Shown: positions 60,834 through 64,000 of the stretch, piece after piece
How positions within the stretch are numbered: the first letter of the stretch is position 1
Layout: every line of letters starts with the position of its first letter
Assembly (NCBI RefSeq): GCF_018070575.1
Contig: NZ_JAGPXN010000007.1
Span: forward strand, 1-64,000
Direction of reading: 5' to 3'
Origin: Micromonospora sp. C31
Lineage (GTDB): Bacteria; Actinomycetota; Actinomycetes; Mycobacteriales; Micromonosporaceae
Length of the DNA stretch: 64,000 bases
Made by a program: the position numbers and the translations under genes
The notes under the pieces: model-generated
What the model saw: the letters and a program-made list of their open reading frames with translations, nothing else
Told to the model about the DNA's origin: nothing
The model's database searches: none

Positions 60834-62036
60834 GTGTCCACCGCCCCGCCCCGCGCCTCACTGCTCCTGCTGGCCTACCTCGCCTTCGTCAGCCTCGGCC
60901 TGCCCGACGGCCTGATCGGCGTGGGCTGGCCCTCGATCCGGGCCGACTTCGGCGTGCCCACCGAGGCCGTCGGCCTGGTGCTCACCGCCGGTACGGCCGG
61001 ATACCTGACCTCCAGCGTGCTGGCCGGCTTCACGCTGGCCCGGCTCGGCGTCGGCTGGCTGCTCGCCGGCAGCACGCTGCTGGCCAGCCTGGCGCTCGGC
61101 GGCTACGCGTCGACCCCCGGGCTCGCCCTGATGGTGGGCTGCGCGCTGGTGCTCGGTCTGGGCTCCGGCGCGATCGACTCCGGTCTGAACGCGTACGCGG
61201 CGGGCGCCTTCGGCCCCCGGCACATGAACTGGATGCACGCGTTCTTCGGCCTCGGCGTGGCGCTCGGGCCGCTCATCATGACCGGCGCGCTCAGCGTCGG
61301 GCTCTCCTGGCGCTGGGGCTACGGCCTGGTGGCCGGGGCCCAGCTCGCGCTGGCCGCCGCCTTCGCGCTGACCGTGCGGGCCTGGCGGGACCGCGCCCCG
61401 GCCCGGGGGCCCGCCGGGTCCACGGCGGGGGAGGCGGTCGTCGCCGCACCGGCCGTCACCCGGGTACGCGACACGCTGCGGCTGCCTGCGGTCTGGCTCG
61501 GCACCGCGGCCTTCGCCGTCTACGTGGCCATCGAGGTGGCCGCCGGGCTCTGGGCGTTCCTGCTGTTGACCGAGGGGCGAGGTCTCGGCGCGGCCGTCGC
61601 GGGTGTCTGCGTCTCGGGCTACTGGGGAAGCCTGTTCGTCGGGCGGGTGGTGCAGGGCGTGGTGGCCGAGCGGCTGGGCGCGGCGACGGTGCTGCGGGGC
61701 AGCCTGGTCGGGATGGCGGTCGGTGCGGTCCTGGTCGCGCTGCCCGCACCGGCCTGGGTCGCCGTGACCGGGCTGTTCGTCGTCGGTTTCGCCGCCGCCC
61801 CGGTCTTCCCGCTGCTCACCCTCACCACCGCCGAGCGGGTCGGCGCGGCGCACGCGGACCGGACCATCGGGCTCCAGATCGCCGCGGCCGGGCTGGGCGG
61901 CGCGCTGCTGCCGGCCGGGATCGGGGTGCTGCTCGGCAACACCTCGGTCGAGCTGCTCGGGCCGGCGCTGGTCGTGCTCGCGCTGGGCCTGATCGCCCTG
62001 CGGACGGCCGGTACCCGCCGACCGGCACCCAGCTGA
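60834..62036 (+). CDS. MFS transporter
   Basis: A 400-residue major-facilitator protein with about twelve helices. The N-terminal LAYLAFVSLGLPDGLIGVGWPSI and the GFTLARLGVGWLLAGS loop between helices 2 and 3 fit the family; HMNWMHAFFGLGVALGPLIM in helix 5-6 is typical of a sugar/FucP-related branch with a charged His. Substrate unknown. The GTG at 60834 follows CAGGAT by 8 bases. Confidence 0.87.
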   Translation: MSTAPPRASLLLLAYLAFVSLGLPDGLIGVGWPSIRADFGVPTEAVGLVLTAGTAGYLTSSVLAGFTLARLGVGWLLAGSTLLASLALGGYASTPGLALMVGCALVLGLGSGAIDSGLNAYAAGAFGPRHMNWMHAFFGLGVALGPLIMTGALSVGLSWRWGYGLVAGAQLALAAAFALTVRAWRDRAPARGPAGSTAGEAVVAAPAVTRVRDTLRLPAVWLGTAAFAVYVAIEVAAGLWAFLLLTEGRGLGAAVAGVCVSGYWGSLFVGRVVQGVVAERLGAATVLRGSLVGMAVGAVLVALPAPAWVAVTGLFVVGFAAAPVFPLLTLTTAERVGAAHADRTIGLQIAAAGLGGALLPAGIGVLLGNTSVELLGPALVVLALGLIALRTAGTRRPAPS

Positions 62037-62081
62037 GCGGTGCGGCGCGCGGACCACGAGGCCGCGGCGCCGCACGGCGGC

Positions 62082-62348
62082 TCACATCGTGTCGGGCCCG
62101 GTCCGCCCCGTCGTCGAGGGTCGGTACGCGCGGTCCGGGTCGGTCGGCTCGCGGCCCGCGCCGGCGGCCTGCCCGCCGCGGTCCGCCGCCTCCGGGCCGT
62201 GCCCGAAGGCCGCCTCCTCGCCGGCGTCGTTGCCCGTCACGTCGTCAGCCTGGCCGTCCAGGGTCGACCGGGCCACGGCCCGGTCCAGTTCCCGCAGGGG
62301 CGTCCGTTCCTCGTCCCGCCACACCTTGTCGTCGTCCGTCATGTCCAT
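62082..62348 (-). CDS. Small acidic unrecognised protein
   Basis: An 88-residue hydrophilic, disordered protein beginning MDMTDDDKVWRDEERTPLRE, rich in Asp, Glu and Gly, with no motif that I recognise. The gene is supported by codon use and by an unusually good promoter: GTTT-N15-GGGTAC upstream. The -10 lies only 4 bases before ATG 62348, so either that ATG or the next one (62342) is used from a nearly leaderless mRNA. It is likely a stress-induced protein. Confidence 0.65.
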   Translation of the reverse strand: MDMTDDDKVWRDEERTPLRELDRAVARSTLDGQADDVTGNDAGEEAAFGHGPEAADRGGQAAGAGREPTDPDRAYRPSTTGRTGPDTM

Positions 62349-62352
62349 CGCG

Positions 62353-62377
62353 GTACCCCGCCCCGGTGCGGGCAAAC
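62353..62377 (-). promoter_or_regulatory. Stress-type promoter GTTT-N15-GGGTAC
   Basis: On the minus strand GTTT (62374-62377), exactly 15 bases, GGGTAC (62353-62358). An ideal match to the SigB/SigF-group promoter as known from actinobacteria. Confidence 0.7.
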
Positions 62378-62434
62378 GACGATGGCCGCCGGCAGAGCCG
62401 GCGGCCATCGGACGTTCGTACCCGGGGGCGGGGA

Positions 62435-62896
62435 TCAGGGCTGCGGACGGTCGACCTTGCCGCGCCACGCACCGGTCTCCTGACCGCGTCGCTCGATGAA
62501 CTGCTTGAACCGCTCCAGGTCGCCCTTCGCCCGCCGGTCGACGATGCCGAGCTTGTCGCCGGCCTGCTCGACCACGCCGTGCGGTTCGAACTCAAGCTGG
62601 AGCGTGACCCGGGTGGTGTCCGCGTCCAGCCGGTGGAAGGTCACCACGCCCGCGTGCTGGGTGCCGCCCGTCGAGCGCCAGGCGACCCGCTCGTCCGGGA
62701 GCTGCTCGGTGATCTCGGCGTCGAACTCCCGCTTCACCCCCGCGATCTCCACCGTCCAGTGGGTCATCGTGTCCGTCAGCTGCCGGATCTCCTGCACCCC
62801 CTCCATGAACTGGGGGAAGTCCTCGAACTGGGTCCACTGGTCGTAGGCGGTGCGCACCGGGACGGAGACGTCCACGTGTTCGGTAACGCCACTCAT
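62435..62896 (-). CDS. SRPBCC-family protein
   Basis: A 153-residue START-like protein (polyketide cyclase/dehydrase group). VTEHVDVSVPVRTAYDQWTQ, EDFPQFMEGVQEIRQL, WTVEIAGVKREFDAEITEQL and the final helix around GDLERFKQFIERRG are typical. The fold forms a hydrophobic cavity for a small ligand; no ligand can be named. GGAGGATG before the ATG. It follows the DUF2795 gene by 52 bases and may be cotranscribed with it. Confidence 0.9.
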   Translation of the reverse strand: MSGVTEHVDVSVPVRTAYDQWTQFEDFPQFMEGVQEIRQLTDTMTHWTVEIAGVKREFDAEITEQLPDERVAWRSTGGTQHAGVVTFHRLDADTTRVTLQLEFEPHGVVEQAGDKLGIVDRRAKGDLERFKQFIERRGQETGAWRGKVDRPQP

Positions 62897-62948
62897 CAGA
62901 CATCCTCCTTCGTCCGCCGGCGGCGGGCCGGATCATGCGGGGATCCGG

Positions 62949-63365
62949 TCACCAGCGGGTCGTCTCGTTCTTGTGGCCGAGCGCCGCCCACACCTCGGAA
63001 ACCGTCTGGTAGCGGGTGCCCTCGGGCAACCGTTCCAGTTCGGTGACGATGTCCGCTGGCGCCTCGTTGTCCCGCGCGTTGGCGATCAGCGTCTCCCGGT
63101 CACCGGGCAGGGCGGTCATCGTGATGAACCGGCCGAGCCGGCTGCGTCGCTCGACGTCCTCGGAGCTCATCCCCTTGGGAGCGCCCGTACGCAGTTCGCC
63201 GGCGGGGGCCGTGGTCGGTTCCGGCTGGTCCTCACCCGCCGGCTCCGGCACACGGGACTCGTCGACCCGCGAGCCGCCGGTCCCCGGCCCCTGCACGAGG
63301 CCGCTGACCTCCCGGCTCATCTGCTCGTCGACCCTCGGTCCGTGCTTGCTGCTGCCACGTTCCAT
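62949..63365 (-). CDS. DUF2795-domain protein
   Basis: A 138-residue soluble protein. The first 60 residues are low-complexity (Gly, Pro, Thr, Glu); the C-terminal domain reads TALPGDRETLIANARDNEAP and ADIVTELERLPEGTRYQTVSEVWAALG, matching DUF2795. The family is widespread in actinobacteria with unknown function. A strong stress-type promoter immediately precedes the ATG. Confidence 0.85.
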   Translation of the reverse strand: MERGSSKHGPRVDEQMSREVSGLVQGPGTGGSRVDESRVPEPAGEDQPEPTTAPAGELRTGAPKGMSSEDVERRSRLGRFITMTALPGDRETLIANARDNEAPADIVTELERLPEGTRYQTVSEVWAALGHKNETTRW

Positions 63366-63375
63366 GCCTTCTGCG

Positions 63376-63400
63376 CTACCCGGTGGCGCCGGCGGTAAAC
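63376..63400 (-). promoter_or_regulatory. Stress-type promoter GTTT-N15-GGGTAG
   Basis: On the minus strand GTTT (63397-63400), exactly 15 bases, GGGTAG (63376-63381), 10 bases before the ATG at 63365. The same -35 and spacing as at 62353. Confidence 0.65.
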
Positions 63401-63460
63401 GGTCCGGCGCGGCTCCTTGCCGCGGGCGGCGACGGTGCGGGCCGGTAGACCCGTCGCGCG

Positions 63461-64000
63461 TCACGTGGCGGCCGGCGTCTTCGGGGGCAGGACCGGCTCC
63501 TCGGCGTCCGGCTCGCCGGCCTGGAGCATCCGGCCGCGCTGGAGCTCCGCGTTGATCTGCACCCCGAGCATCAGCGCCGAGTTGGACAGGTAGAGCCAGA
63601 CCAGGAACGCGATCACCGCCCCCAGGCTGCCGTAGGTGGCGTCGTACGAGCCGAAGTTGGCCACGTAGAGGCCGAAGCCGAAGGAGGCGAGGGCCCAGGC
63701 GACCAGGGCGACCGCGCCGCCCGGGGTGAGCCAGCGGAACCGGGGCTGTCGGACGTTGGGCGCGATCCAGAACAGCAGGCTGAGCAGCACCATCATGACC
63801 AGCGCGAGCACGGGCCACTTGGCGATGCTCCACGCCGTACGTGTCAGTCCGCCGGCGTTGATCAGGTCGCCCACCGCGTCGGTGACCGGCCCGCTGACGA
63901 TCAGCCCGGTGGCGACGACCGCCATGAGCACCAGCGACACCGCCGCCAGGCCGATCTGGATCGGCCGCAGCTTCCAGACCGGCCGCCCCTCCTCGACCCC
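63461..64000 (-). CDS. YihY/BrkB-family membrane protein (N-terminus outside window)
   Basis: The C-terminal 179 residues of a multi-pass inner-membrane protein; the frame is open to the window edge, so the start lies beyond 64000. Visible are the helices around PVLALVMMVLLSLLFWIAPN, GAVALVAWALASFGFGLYVA and SLGAVIAFLVWLYLSNSALM with GVQINAELQRGR, all characteristic of YihY (formerly RNase BN). The function is unknown. A Pro/Ala-rich tail ends at the stop. Confidence 0.9.
   Translation of the reverse strand, partial: GVEEGRPVWKLRPIQIGLAAVSLVLMAVVATGLIVSGPVTDAVGDLINAGGLTRTAWSIAKWPVLALVMMVLLSLLFWIAPNVRQPRFRWLTPGGAVALVAWALASFGFGLYVANFGSYDATYGSLGAVIAFLVWLYLSNSALMLGVQINAELQRGRMLQAGEPDAEEPVLPPKTPAAT

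Overview
The window reads as a chromosomal stretch of a high-GC actinobacterium, most probably a Micromonospora or a close Micromonosporaceae relative. Support comes from the strong G/C third-position bias, abundant GTG starts, many genes without a Shine-Dalgarno sequence but with a TAnnnT hexamer 6-8 bases before the start codon, and lineage-typical families (XRE/DUF5753 with DUF397, DUF3072, DUF6343, DUF6401, MhuD-type heme oxygenase, SigF/SigB-group sigma factor). No rRNA, tRNA, CRISPR array, insertion sequence or prophage was recognised. It looks like ordinary chromosome with several accessory patches.

Layout. 0-4.5 kb: sdhC-sdhA-sdhB (menaquinone-linked succinate dehydrogenase) divergent from a LysR regulator. 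4.6-11 kb: an FAD oxidoreductase, the giant helicase HrpA, a deaminase very close to blasticidin-S deaminase, and a YciI protein. 11-14 kb: a polyprenyl-phosphate glycosyltransferase with a multi-pass membrane partner. 14-20 kb: an orphan gene behind a palindromic operator, a HelR-type RNA-polymerase rescue motor preceded by a match to the rifamycin-associated element (RAE), and a Ski2-like helicase. 20-27 kb: TrmB, a secreted protein paired with a class F sortase, a MhuD-like heme-degrading monooxygenase, exonuclease III, a PAC2 protein, a secreted lysozyme-like protein, an EcsC protein. 27-32 kb: GDSL esterase, DUF6343 protein, succinate-semialdehyde dehydrogenase, luciferase-like oxidoreductase, GNAT. 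32.1-33.2 kb: about 1 kb without an intact gene, full of tandem repeats and long hairpins. 33-36 kb: a GH9 cellulase under a perfect CebR box. 36-44 kb: PP2C phosphatase, HrpB, XRE/DUF397 pair, GPP34 (GOLPH3-like) protein, APC permease, GNAT, and the SigF-group sigma factor. 45-50 kb: phospholipase D, MarR-pirin operon, GNAT, YflT-like stress protein. 50.5-52 kb: GH6 cellulase with a second CebR-like box. 52-64 kb: phosphoesterase, small stress-type genes, antiporter, HAD phosphatase, a PAS-GAF-PP2C-HATPase regulator, an MscS-like membrane protein, orphan small genes, an MFS transporter, SRPBCC and DUF2795 proteins, and the end of a YihY/BrkB gene cut by the window edge.

How the parts may work together. 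Two cellulases 17 kb apart share CebR-type operators and probably form one cellulose regulon with genes elsewhere. The sigma factor, the phosphatase/anti-sigma-kinase-like fusion and several small genes carrying GNNT-N15/16-GGGTA promoters suggest a general-stress regulon concentrated in the right half. Two antibiotic-protection candidates (HelR with its RAE; the blasticidin-deaminase-like enzyme) lie within 5 kb of each other. All functions are inferred from motifs and remembered family features; no database search was run.
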